Source: Oscillospiraceae bacterium (GTDB taxonomy: Bacteria > Bacillota > Clostridia > Oscillospirales > Acutalibacteraceae). From it: a stretch of DNA of 36,803 bases. The stretch lies in contig CADAUV010000008.1 of the NCBI GenBank assembly GCA_902791235.1, positions 1 through 36,803 on the forward strand, given 5' to 3'. Under the pieces are notes generated by a model. That model was given only the letters and a program-made list of their open reading frames with translations. It did not search any database and had not been told where the DNA came from. The position numbers and the translations under genes were made by a program. Every line of letters starts with the position of its first letter. Position 1 is the first letter of the stretch. This document shows positions 1 through 6,590 of this stretch, piece after piece.

Positions 1-101
1 CTTCCGGATGCGCCGGAAGATTCTTCTGCCAGAACGGTCCCAGGCAGAAGCAGTGCAGCCGCGGTGACCACGGAAGCAGCCTTCAACATTTGGTTTCTCA
101 T
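1..101 (-). CDS. N-terminal fragment of a secreted protein (cut by the window edge)
   Basis: Reading the minus strand from an ATG at 99-101 gives an open frame that runs off the left edge. It begins MRNQMLKAAS and continues with a hydrophobic stretch ending LLLPGTVLAEESSGASG. This is a classic Sec signal peptide: a positively charged start, about 17 hydrophobic residues and a likely signal peptidase I site after VLA. A strong ribosome binding site (AAGGAGG) lies about 6 bases upstream, at 107-113. Only 33 residues are visible, so the mature function cannot be judged. It is richer in GC than the Rnf genes and diverges from the rnfC tail, which fits the junction suspected at this edge. Confidence 0.6.
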   Translation of the reverse strand, partial: MRNQMLKAASVVTAAALLLPGTVLAEESSGASG

Positions 102-330
102 ACAAGACCTCCTTGTCTGTCTGCCGGTTTTCTACGGAAGCCGGCTGTATGTTCAGGGAAGCGCTGCGGCACTCCCGCCGCGCCGCCCCTGGGTAACAAT
201 TTTTGATGCACGCATCTGGTGCGACTGTGTGGCATGTCGTTCAACGGAATACTCTCCCGGAGTTTTCTGTGCCCTGCCTGCAAGCCGGCGTGCTCTTTCC
301 AATCCGGTTTATCCCTTGACAGAGCCGATC
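102..330. other. GC-rich non-coding stretch between the edge gene and the rnfC tail
   Basis: No convincing gene lies here. The plus-strand frame that ends at 561 happens to stay open back to 64, but the residues encoded before about 370 do not resemble RnfC, and they overlap the signal-peptide gene on the other strand. Short inverted repeats are present (for example GCCGG near 123 with CCGGC near 145). No convincing promoter was found for either strand. Base composition looks clearly higher in GC than the genes to the right. Confidence 0.4.
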
Positions 331-561
331 ATGATTCCCTTGGTGAAGAACCGCTGGAAGAAAGGATACACGCAGATGATGGGCAGGGCGGTAAAGGTCG
401 GCGATATTGAAAAATTTGAAAAATACGGCGGTATGGAATGTATCGAATGTGGCTGCTGTGCTTACGGCTGCCCTGCAAAAATACCGCTTACACAGATGTT
501 TAAGCTCGGCAAGGCTCAGCTTCGCGAGCTGAAGGCTAAGGAAAAGGAGGGTGGCAAATAA
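331..561 (+). CDS. rnfC: RnfC C-terminal fragment (second 4Fe-4S motif only)
   Basis: RnfC is the peripheral NADH/flavin-side subunit of the Rnf ion-translocating ferredoxin:NAD+ oxidoreductase and is normally about 430-450 residues. Here only the tail is recognisable: GDIEKFEKYGG followed by CIECGCCAYGCPAK, the second ferredoxin-type cluster motif of RnfC, and a basic C-terminus. The SLBB and flavin/NADH domains and the first cluster motif (CxxCxxCxxxCP) are absent. Homology appears to begin between about 370 and 390. The in-frame ATGs at 331, 376 and 379 all lack a ribosome binding site, so the start given here is arbitrary. The stop overlaps the rnfD start by one base (TAATG), as expected for an intact rnfC-rnfD junction. 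The gene is either truncated by rearrangement or cut by a misassembly. Confidence 0.7.
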   Translation: MIPLVKNRWKKGYTQMMGRAVKVGDIEKFEKYGGMECIECGCCAYGCPAKIPLTQMFKLGKAQLRELKAKEKEGGK

Positions 562-1532
562 TGTATAATGTCTCGGTTTCACCGCATATACGCGCAAAAA
601 ACACCACGCAGAAAATTATGCTTGATGTTGCAATTGCGCTTGTCCCCACGCTTGCCTTCGGCGTTTATAATTTCGGCTTAGGCGCGCTCAAGGTGATTGT
701 GCTGGCGGTCGTTTCCTGTATCGCAAGCGAGGCGCTCTTTGAGCTTGCACTTAAAAAGGAAATTACGGTTTTTGACGGCTCGGCGCTTGTTACGGGACTT
801 ATCCTTGCGCTCAATCTTCCGTCGACCGTTCCCTGGTATCTGCCCGTGCTCGGCGGTATCTTCGCAATTATCGTTGCAAAGATGCTCTTCGGCGGTATCG
901 GACAGAACTTTATGAATCCTGCGCTTGCAGGCAGATGCTTCCTTGTTATTTCCTTCGGAAGCGCGATGACAAATTTCACAACCGACCTGTACACAGGCGC
1001 GACACCGCTTGCAAGAATTAAGGCGGGCGAAAGCTTCGACCTTATGACCCTTTTCATCGGTAAGCATGCAGGCTGTATCGGCGAGGTTTCTGCGTTTGCA
1101 ATTTTAATCGGTGCGCTCTATCTTGTGGCACGCAAGGTTATCGCACTCAGAATCCCCGTTACATATATTTGCTCGACAGTTGTGTTTATTGCAATTATGA
1201 GGCTTGCGAGAGGCGAGGCTGTAACGGGCGAGTACCTTCTTTCACAGGTGCTTGCAGGCGGCCTTTTAGCAGGCGCAGTATTTATGGCGACCGACTATGT
1301 AACAAGCCCGATTACAAGAAAGGGTCAGTACATCTACGGCGTTATTCTCGGACTTCTAACCGCGCTTTTCAGAATACTCGGAAAGTCGGCGGAGGGCGTG
1401 TCCTACGCAATTATTTTCTCAAATCTTCTTGTTCCTATGATCGAAAAGCTCACTTATCCGAAGCCCTTCGGCAGTGAGCGCGCAAGCATAGCTGAAAAGG
1501 TGAAAGGGGTGAGCAAGCGTGAAAAAGTCTAA
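561..1532 (+). CDS. rnfD: Rnf complex membrane subunit RnfD
   Basis: RnfD is an integral membrane subunit of the Rnf complex that carries covalently bound FMN and takes part in electron transfer coupled to Na+ or H+ pumping. The 323-residue product begins with HIRAKNTTQKIMLDV, typical of RnfD/NqrB, and has many hydrophobic segments. The flavinylation motif is visible as TGAT at residues 145-148, with Thr148 the expected FMN attachment site. The strong site GGAGGGTG precedes the ATG. It overlaps rnfC by one base and rnfG by 14 bases, indicating translational coupling in an rnfCDGEAB operon, the usual clostridial order. Confidence 0.95.
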   Translation: MYNVSVSPHIRAKNTTQKIMLDVAIALVPTLAFGVYNFGLGALKVIVLAVVSCIASEALFELALKKEITVFDGSALVTGLILALNLPSTVPWYLPVLGGIFAIIVAKMLFGGIGQNFMNPALAGRCFLVISFGSAMTNFTTDLYTGATPLARIKAGESFDLMTLFIGKHAGCIGEVSAFAILIGALYLVARKVIALRIPVTYICSTVVFIAIMRLARGEAVTGEYLLSQVLAGGLLAGAVFMATDYVTSPITRKGQYIYGVILGLLTALFRILGKSAEGVSYAIIFSNLLVPMIEKLTYPKPFGSERASIAEKVKGVSKREKV

Positions 1533-2139
1533 GCTTATTCCAAACACTCTCGTGCTTTTCCTTGTTGCGGTAATCGCAGTTTTCGCACTTGCGATGGTTA
1601 ATCAGATTACAAGGGATTCAATTGCACAGGCTGAGATTGACGCGAGAAATAAATCATATCAGGCTGTTTATCCGACAGCTGTTGATTTTGCCGAGCTTGA
1701 TAATGAAGCAGAGCTTCTTGAAGAGTCCGCAGGCGTTATCGAAAGCGCAGGCATAAGCGGCTGTAAGATTGACAACTTCCTCGCAGTTACCGATGAAAGC
1801 GGAAACACGGAGGGCTATGTTATTTCCGCAACAAGCTCGCAGGGCTACGGCGGCGATGTGCAGATAGCAATCGGTATCAAGGACGGCAAGCTCACGGGCT
1901 TTGAGGTTGTAAAGCACAGTGAAACGCCGGGCTTCGGCGCAAAAAGCACCGACGATGAATTCAAATCACAGTTTGCAGGTAAAACCGCAGGCACGCTCAG
2001 CTTGGTAAAGGGTGGCGGAGCAGGCGATAATGAGTTTGACGCAATCAGCGGTGCAACGATTACATCAACCGCTGTGCAGAATGCGCTCAATGCCGCAACC
2101 GAATTTTATAATACCTGCCTTGCAGAGAAAGGAGAGTGA
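1519..2139 (+). CDS. rnfG: Rnf complex FMN-binding subunit RnfG
   Basis: RnfG has one N-terminal membrane anchor (about residues 7-26) and an extracytoplasmic FMN-binding domain that carries covalent FMN. The 206-residue product shows the family hallmarks ETPGFG at 135-140 and SGAT at 177-180, followed by ITSTAV; Thr180 is the expected flavin attachment residue. It starts at GTG inside the end of rnfD, with an AAAGGGG-like site just upstream. RnfG relies on ApbE-type flavin transferase for flavinylation; no apbE gene is seen in this window. Confidence 0.95.
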   Translation: MKKSKLIPNTLVLFLVAVIAVFALAMVNQITRDSIAQAEIDARNKSYQAVYPTAVDFAELDNEAELLEESAGVIESAGISGCKIDNFLAVTDESGNTEGYVISATSSQGYGGDVQIAIGIKDGKLTGFEVVKHSETPGFGAKSTDDEFKSQFAGKTAGTLSLVKGGGAGDNEFDAISGATITSTAVQNALNAATEFYNTCLAEKGE

Positions 2140-2819
2140 GCGGATTGAAGGGTATACTTGAAAGACTTTATAACGGTATAATTAAGGAAAATCCTACCTT
2201 TGTGCTTATGCTTGGTATGTGTCCGACGCTTGCCGTAACGACTAATGCGAAAAACGGCTTTGGCATGGGACTTGCAACCATGGCAGTGCTTGTTATGTCA
2301 AATCTGCTTATCTCGCTGCTTCGCAAGGTTATTCCGACAGGCGTAAGAGTACCTGTTTATATCGTAATCATTGCTTCTTTTGTAACAATTGTTGAAATGC
2401 TTATGCACGCATATGCGATTTCACTTTATGAGAGTCTGGGAATATATATCCCGCTCATTGTTGTAAACTGTATCATTCTCGGCAGAGCGGAGTCCTACGC
2501 TTCAAAGAACGGACCGCTCCTCTCGATTTTTGACGGTATCGGTATCGGTCTCGGCTTTACCTTCGGACTTGTCATTATCGGTATTGTAAGAGAGCTTATC
2601 GGTAACGGTACTGTTTTCGGCTTACAGGTTATGCCTTCGGCTTACAAGCCTGTAACGCTTTTCGTAATGGCACCGGGCGCCTTCCTTGTGCTTGCAATGC
2701 TTACCGCAATACAGAACAAGCTGAAGCTCAAGGGTGCTAACCGTCATGTAAAGGGCAACGGCGGCTGCGACGGCGACTGCGCAAACTGTCCTTCAAGAGA
2801 GGAGGAGAACAATGGCTAA
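2136..2819 (+). CDS. rnfE: Rnf complex membrane subunit RnfE
   Basis: RnfE is one of two homologous membrane subunits (with RnfA) thought to form the core of the pump. The sequence contains GIIKENPTFVLMLGMCPTLAVT, typical of the RnfE/NqrD family, followed by several hydrophobic helices. Start choice: GTG at 2136 sits almost on top of the GGAGAG site (2131-2136), whereas the in-frame TTG at 2145 has ideal spacing, so the protein may begin three codons later. The C-terminus carries an unusual cysteine-rich tail, CDGDCANC, after the last helix. It overlaps rnfG by 4 bases and rnfA by 8 bases. Confidence 0.93.
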   Translation: MSGLKGILERLYNGIIKENPTFVLMLGMCPTLAVTTNAKNGFGMGLATMAVLVMSNLLISLLRKVIPTGVRVPVYIVIIASFVTIVEMLMHAYAISLYESLGIYIPLIVVNCIILGRAESYASKNGPLLSIFDGIGIGLGFTFGLVIIGIVRELIGNGTVFGLQVMPSAYKPVTLFVMAPGAFLVLAMLTAIQNKLKLKGANRHVKGNGGCDGDCANCPSREEENNG

Positions 2820-3390
2820 TACTTTGTTTCTGGTACTTATCACCACCGCTCTTGTAAATAATGTTGTACTCAGTCAGTTCCTCGGTATCTGTCCGTTCCT
2901 CGGCGTATCGAAGAATGTTAAGACCGCAGGAGGAATGGGCGGTGCGGTAATATTCGTTATCACTCTTGCTTCAGCGGTAACAAGTGTTATTTACACTCAG
3001 GTGCTTGAGAGATTCAATCTGGTTTATCTCAAGACAATCGTATTCATTCTTGTAATCGCCTTTCTTGTTCAGCTCGTTGAGGCGTTTCTCAAGAAGATGG
3101 TTCCTTCACTTTACAGGGCGCTTGGCGTATTCCTTCCGCTCATCACAACAAACTGCGCGGTACTTGGAGTTGCGCTTACGAATGTTCAGAAGGAATATGA
3201 CCTTATAACAAGCGTTGTATCGGGCTTCGGTACAGCGGTAGGCTTTACAATCGCAATAGTGATTATGGCTTCAATCCGTGAGAAAACCGAGTCAAACGAC
3301 TTCCCCGAGTCCTTTAAGGGCACGCCTGCCGTTTTACTCACAGCCTGCCTTATGTCAATGGCATTCTTCGGCTTCAGCTCGTTTGCATAA
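2812..3390 (+). CDS. rnfA: Rnf complex membrane subunit RnfA
   Basis: RnfA is the partner of RnfE in the membrane core of the Rnf complex. The 192-residue product has the usual family length and about six hydrophobic segments. It carries the recognisable N-terminus NNVVLSQFLGICPFLGVS and the central LITTNCAVLGV motif; these conserved cysteines are associated with the intramembrane iron-sulfur centre in Rnf/Nqr complexes. A strong GAGGAGGAG site precedes the ATG. It sits between rnfE (8-base overlap) and rnfB (12-base gap). Confidence 0.95.
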   Translation: MANTLFLVLITTALVNNVVLSQFLGICPFLGVSKNVKTAGGMGGAVIFVITLASAVTSVIYTQVLERFNLVYLKTIVFILVIAFLVQLVEAFLKKMVPSLYRALGVFLPLITTNCAVLGVALTNVQKEYDLITSVVSGFGTAVGFTIAIVIMASIREKTESNDFPESFKGTPAVLLTACLMSMAFFGFSSFA

Positions 3391-3402
3391 GGAGGTAAGG
3401 AA

Positions 3403-4215
3403 ATGACAGCAGTAATTAATTTTAACGAAGTGCTTACGGCGGTCGGAATAGTTGCGCTTATCGGCGTTATCGTCGGTATCGTGCTTTCCGTTGCCGAGAA
3501 GGTTTTTTATGTAGAGGTTGACGAGAGGGAGGAGAAGGTCAGAGATGTACTCCCCGGCAGCAACTGCGGCGGCTGCGGCTTTGCAGGCTGCGATGCGTGC
3601 GCTGCTGCAATCGTTAAGGGCGAGGCTCCCGTTTCCGCCTGTCCCGTCGGCGGCGCCGATGTTGCGGCGCAGGTCGGAAGCATTATGGGCGTTGAGGTCG
3701 GAGAGATGACCCGTATGGTCGCATATGTAAAATGCGACGGTACGAGCGATAAGCGTGAGGTTGAGTACGACTATTTCGGCATTGACAGTTGTGTTTACGC
3801 CGATATGATGCCCGGCTCAAGCCCTTATGCCTGTAAGTACGGCTGCCTCGGCTTCGGCTCCTGTGCGAGAGTGTGCGACCAGAAGGCAATCCGTATTATC
3901 AACCGTAAGGCTGTGGTTGACGAGGATATGTGTATTGCCTGCGGCAAGTGCCTGAGGGTATGCCCTCATCATCTTATTGAGCTTGTGCCCGCAAACAGTA
4001 CCCACAGGGTGCAGTGCGCGTCGCTGGCTCGCGGTCTTGAGGTTAAAAACGCCTGTACGGCAGGCTGTATCGGCTGCAGTCTTTGCGCAAAGAACTGCCC
4101 GAGTGAAGCAATTGAATTTAAGAATAATATTGCGGTAATTGACTACGATAAGTGTACCCACTGCGGTATCTGTGTGGACAAATGCCCGAGAAAGATTATA
4201 AAGGTTTATGGTTAA
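3403..4215 (+). CDS. rnfB: Rnf complex ferredoxin-type subunit RnfB
   Basis: RnfB is the entry point for electrons from reduced ferredoxin. The 270-residue product has a single N-terminal membrane helix (about 11-30). A 4Fe-4S domain follows with C55, C58, C63 and C80 (CGGCGFAGC then CP). After it come further ferredoxin-type motifs: CKYGCLGFGSC, CIACGKCLRVCP, CTAGCIGCSLCAKNCP and CTHCGICVDKCP. This number of cluster motifs is as expected for clostridial RnfB. The perfect AAGGAGG site lies 8 bases before the ATG. Its last 8 bases overlap the next gene, tying the lipoprotein below to the Rnf operon. Confidence 0.95.
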   Translation: MTAVINFNEVLTAVGIVALIGVIVGIVLSVAEKVFYVEVDEREEKVRDVLPGSNCGGCGFAGCDACAAAIVKGEAPVSACPVGGADVAAQVGSIMGVEVGEMTRMVAYVKCDGTSDKREVEYDYFGIDSCVYADMMPGSSPYACKYGCLGFGSCARVCDQKAIRIINRKAVVDEDMCIACGKCLRVCPHHLIELVPANSTHRVQCASLARGLEVKNACTAGCIGCSLCAKNCPSEAIEFKNNIAVIDYDKCTHCGICVDKCPRKIIKVYG

Positions 4216-5185
4216 TTATAAGAAGGCTCTTGCACTTATGCTTGCTCTAATAATGGCGTTCTGCCTTGCCTCGTGTACAAAGCAGGGTACGGACGAAGGG
4301 GAAAGGACTACCAATCCTGAAGAGATGAGCTATGCTGACGATGACCCCGACGCAGTAAGGACGGGGCTCGGCATAATCTGTGATGTGCGTATGAGCGAGG
4401 ATGTTGAGGATACCTCGAGGCGTGATGTTGTATCAACCGTTGCGGCTGTTACGACGGATTACGAGGGCAGAATTATCAGCGCCGAGATTGACGAGCTCAG
4501 GCTTGAACTGAATGCGAAAAACGGTCTTGAGCTTACCGATGTTAAAACTGTCGGTGAGGGCGACGGCGAGTGGAGAGAAAAGGTTGACGCCTTTGAGGAA
4601 TATATCAGCGGAATGAACAGCGGCGAGATTGACGCGCTTATTGACTATCTGAGCGGTCAGCCCGTTGATGAAAAGCTTAAAGCGGTCTGCAATATGGACC
4701 TTGGAAATATTGTAAAGGCGGTAAGGCAGGCAATCGGCGAGTCGCACGCAAGGGGCGCTGAGTCTAAGGATGAATTAAAGCTTCTTATGAGCGCCTACAA
4801 GTCCGATGACGGCAGTGATGACAATGTAATCTATGTAATTGATTACGCGGCTCTTACACTTAACAATAAGGGCGAAATCACCTCGTCCTCGCTTGACGAG
4901 TCGGAGTGCGGGCTTACGCTTTCGGGTAACGAATTTGCGGATTATCCGGGCGCATATCGCACGAATAAATCGCTTGGCGAGCAGTACGGACTTAAAAAGA
5001 ATTCCTCCATCCACAGGGAATGGGATGAGCAGATTGCGGCTTATGAGTCGTATATCACAGGTAAAAAGCCGGCTGAGCTTTCGGACGGCTATGACAGCGA
5101 CGGAATTACGACGGATGAGGAATTAAGGGAGCTTTGTACTCTTGATTTAAGGCATATTGCCGAGAATATTTCAAAGGCGGGTTAA
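4208..5185 (+). CDS. Two-repeat lipoprotein coupled to the Rnf operon
   Basis: The 325-residue product has a lipoprotein signal peptide with lipobox LASC (Cys23), so it should be anchored on the outer face of the membrane. The mature part consists of two similar halves. Each has a beta-rich segment resembling VTTDYEGRIISAEID, then a stretch with E-W-x-E/D-x(3)-A-x-E-x-Y-I-x-G, then a C-x-x-D-L-x-x-I segment. The second half also has SLGEQYGLKKNS. I recall similar extracytoplasmic repeats in unnamed clostridial lipoproteins, but no function is established. The start overlaps rnfB by 8 bases, so co-translation with Rnf is likely. A role as an extracytoplasmic accessory of Rnf is only inferred from position. 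Confidence 0.8.
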   Translation: MVNYKKALALMLALIMAFCLASCTKQGTDEGERTTNPEEMSYADDDPDAVRTGLGIICDVRMSEDVEDTSRRDVVSTVAAVTTDYEGRIISAEIDELRLELNAKNGLELTDVKTVGEGDGEWREKVDAFEEYISGMNSGEIDALIDYLSGQPVDEKLKAVCNMDLGNIVKAVRQAIGESHARGAESKDELKLLMSAYKSDDGSDDNVIYVIDYAALTLNNKGEITSSSLDESECGLTLSGNEFADYPGAYRTNKSLGEQYGLKKNSSIHREWDEQIAAYESYITGKKPAELSDGYDSDGITTDEELRELCTLDLRHIAENISKAG

Positions 5186-5188
5186 GAG

Positions 5189-6001
5189 ATGAGAAAACTG
5201 CTTTGCATAACGGTTTCCTTAGTCCTTTTACTCCTTTCGGCTGTTCCTGTTTATGCCGATGAAAGCGGCTGGCGCAGTGAGCGCGTGTACGATGAGGACG
5301 AGGACATAGAGAGCGTCGCTTGGTATTATTATGATAATGGCGTATCCGTTCGCGGCTGGAGGTCTATTAAGAATAAGTGGTATTATTTTGACGAGGACTT
5401 TGCGTATATGTACAGCGATACATATGCCATTATTGACGGTAAGACCTACTGCTTTGATAAAAACGGCGTTATGAAGTCCTCCTGTTGGTACCTTGTCGAT
5501 AACGGCGGCGAAAGCTGCTGGTTTTACCTCAGCAGTAACGGCAGCGCCGTAAAGGGCTGGAAGAAGATTTCGGGCAAATGGTATTATTTTGAAGCAAACA
5601 GCGGAATTATGCAGACAGGCTGGCTTTACGATGAGGCTAAGGACTGTTATTACTATTTGGACGAAAGCGGCGCAATGCTTACGGGGTGGCGGAAGCTCAG
5701 TCTTTTTGATGAGGAGAACTGGCACTATTTCGGCACCGACGGCGCTGAGCGCTACGGCTGGCAGAAAATAAACGGCGCATGGTATTATTTCAATGATGAC
5801 GGCGTTATGCAGACGGGCTGGCGGCGAGTGAGCGGCGCATGGTACTATCTGAATTCCGACGGTAAAATGCAGACAGGTTGGCTCAGACTGGACGATAAGT
5901 GGTATTATCTTGAAGCCTCGGGCAAAATGCGCACTGCTGACTTTACCTATAAGGGCAAGGTTTATAAATTTAATAAGAGCGGAGTATGTATTAATCCGTG
6001 A
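5189..6001 (+). CDS. Secreted cell-wall/choline-binding repeat protein
   Basis: The 270-residue product has a signal peptide (about residues 1-23, ending VYA). The rest consists almost entirely of cell-wall-binding repeats of the glucan/choline-binding type: GWKKISGKWYYFEANSG, GWQKINGAWYYFNDDG, GWRRVSGAWYYLNSDG and related copies, roughly 20 residues each, plus more degenerate copies near the N-terminus. There is no separate catalytic domain. The family binds choline or other polysaccharide decorations of the wall. It starts 3 bases after the lipoprotein stop, with only a weak AAGAG site, so it is probably translated by coupling from the Rnf operon. It is followed by the terminator at 6007-6041. 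Confidence 0.85.
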   Translation: MRKLLCITVSLVLLLLSAVPVYADESGWRSERVYDEDEDIESVAWYYYDNGVSVRGWRSIKNKWYYFDEDFAYMYSDTYAIIDGKTYCFDKNGVMKSSCWYLVDNGGESCWFYLSSNGSAVKGWKKISGKWYYFEANSGIMQTGWLYDEAKDCYYYLDESGAMLTGWRKLSLFDEENWHYFGTDGAERYGWQKINGAWYYFNDDGVMQTGWRRVSGAWYYLNSDGKMQTGWLRLDDKWYYLEASGKMRTADFTYKGKVYKFNKSGVCINP

Positions 6002-6006
6002 GAGAT

Positions 6007-6041
6007 AAAAAGCAGCGGTTTTTTAAAACCGCTGCTTTTTT
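6007..6041. terminator. Bidirectional intrinsic terminator
   Basis: A near-perfect stem pairs AAAAAGCAGCGGTTTT with AAAACCGCTGCTTTTT across a two-base loop. A run of T flanks it on the plus strand and a run of A (T on the minus strand) on the other side. It ends the Rnf-linked operon and, in the opposite direction, the spore-coat gene whose stop is at 6044. Confidence 0.9.
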
Positions 6042-6043
6042 CA

Positions 6044-6289
6044 TTATTGCTGTGTAAATTTCATTTTAAGCTGAGTAACCTTATCCTCGGGCGCACAGTC
6101 CGTCTGGTACCAGCCCATATCGCTCATCTGCTGATAAATATTCTGCTGAAGCGAAAGTGATTCGCCGAGGGCTGACCTGAATGCCTGATTGACATTCTGC
6201 GTCGAGGCTTCGATTGAGCCGTGCATATAGAGGTCGCAAACGCCCTTTTCAAGCATTAAAATATCCTGCATTAAATCTCTGTCCTGCAT
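6044..6289 (-). CDS. Spore coat protein, CotF-like
   Basis: The 81-residue product matches the pattern of small CotF-domain coat proteins: DLYMHGSIEAST, QAFRSALGESLSLQQNIYQQMSDMGWY and a short C-terminal tail. These form four-helix, ferritin-like bundles and are found on or under the spore coat of Clostridia and Bacilli. A GGAG site precedes the ATG. It lies 15 bases downstream of a second small coat-type gene on the same strand, and the two are evidently co-transcribed. Their presence points to an endospore-former. Confidence 0.8.
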   Translation of the reverse strand: MQDRDLMQDILMLEKGVCDLYMHGSIEASTQNVNQAFRSALGESLSLQQNIYQQMSDMGWYQTDCAPEDKVTQLKMKFTQQ

Positions 6290-6304
6290 TTTGTTTTCTC
6301 CTTT

Positions 6305-6481
6305 TTATCCGAGCAGACTTAAAAAGCTGTTGAAAATCTGCTGATGTCTTGTTGCCATATCCTGTATCGACGCCTTTAGCTTCGGGTCGCTGACGCTTGT
6401 GAGCGTTTCTTTGCATTTTGTGATAAAATACTGCTCGTGGCCAAGTGCGTCCTCAATATAGAGTAATTCCTTTGATGTCAT
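6305..6481 (-). CDS. Small spore coat-associated protein (58 aa)
   Basis: A 58-residue frame begins MTSKELLYIEDALGHEQYF and ends NSFLSLLG, preceded by a strong GGAGGTG site (6487-6493). The pattern LLYIEDALGHEQ...F resembles the small helical partner commonly encoded next to CotF-type genes in Clostridia. It is predicted to be all-helical, has no signal peptide, and is the first gene of the two-gene minus-strand unit. The family assignment rests on recalled pattern and on the neighbour, so it is less certain than for the downstream gene. Confidence 0.72.
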   Translation of the reverse strand: MTSKELLYIEDALGHEQYFITKCKETLTSVSDPKLKASIQDMATRHQQIFNSFLSLLG

Positions 6482-6500
6482 AATTTCACCTCCGCAAAGA

Positions 6501-6530
6501 TAGTATCTGCAATTGTAAATATTTTATTCT
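6501..6530 (-). promoter_or_regulatory. Possible sporulation sigma factor promoter for the coat genes
   Basis: On the minus strand AGAATA (6525-6530) is followed after 17 bases by GATACTA (6501-6507). This resembles the forespore sigma-F/G pattern (about TGAATA-N17-CATACTA), with one mismatch in each element. The predicted start would lie right at the ribosome binding site, giving a very short leader. Tentative. Confidence 0.3.
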
Positions 6531-6534
6531 TAAC

Positions 6535-6563
6535 TTGACTTTTTTCAGAAAAAATCATAATAT
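6535..6563 (+). promoter_or_regulatory. Sigma-A type promoter for the MBL/choline-binding gene
   Basis: TTGACT (6535-6540) and TAATAT (6558-6563) are separated by exactly 17 bases. The predicted transcription start, near 6570, lies upstream of the GGGAGG site and the ATG at 6591, which supports that start over the upstream in-frame TTG at 6567. Confidence 0.75.
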
Positions 6564-6590
6564 AAATTGATATTGAACAGGGAGGCACAT

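Noticed and set aside
1..19. Perfect inverted repeat CTTCCGG-N5-CCGGAAG at the window edge as a terminator
   Set aside because: It lies inside the signal-peptide gene (encoding SSGASG), has no T-run, and is probably a coding coincidence.
64..330. Upstream part of the open frame that ends in the rnfC tail, as a 165-residue protein
   Set aside because: The residues do not resemble RnfC, there is no ribosome binding site at the start, and the opposite strand has a convincing signal-peptide gene at 1-101.
5228..5725. 165-residue minus-strand frame opposite the wall-binding protein gene
   Set aside because: Repetitive composition mirrors the wall-binding repeats on the other strand; no ribosome site.
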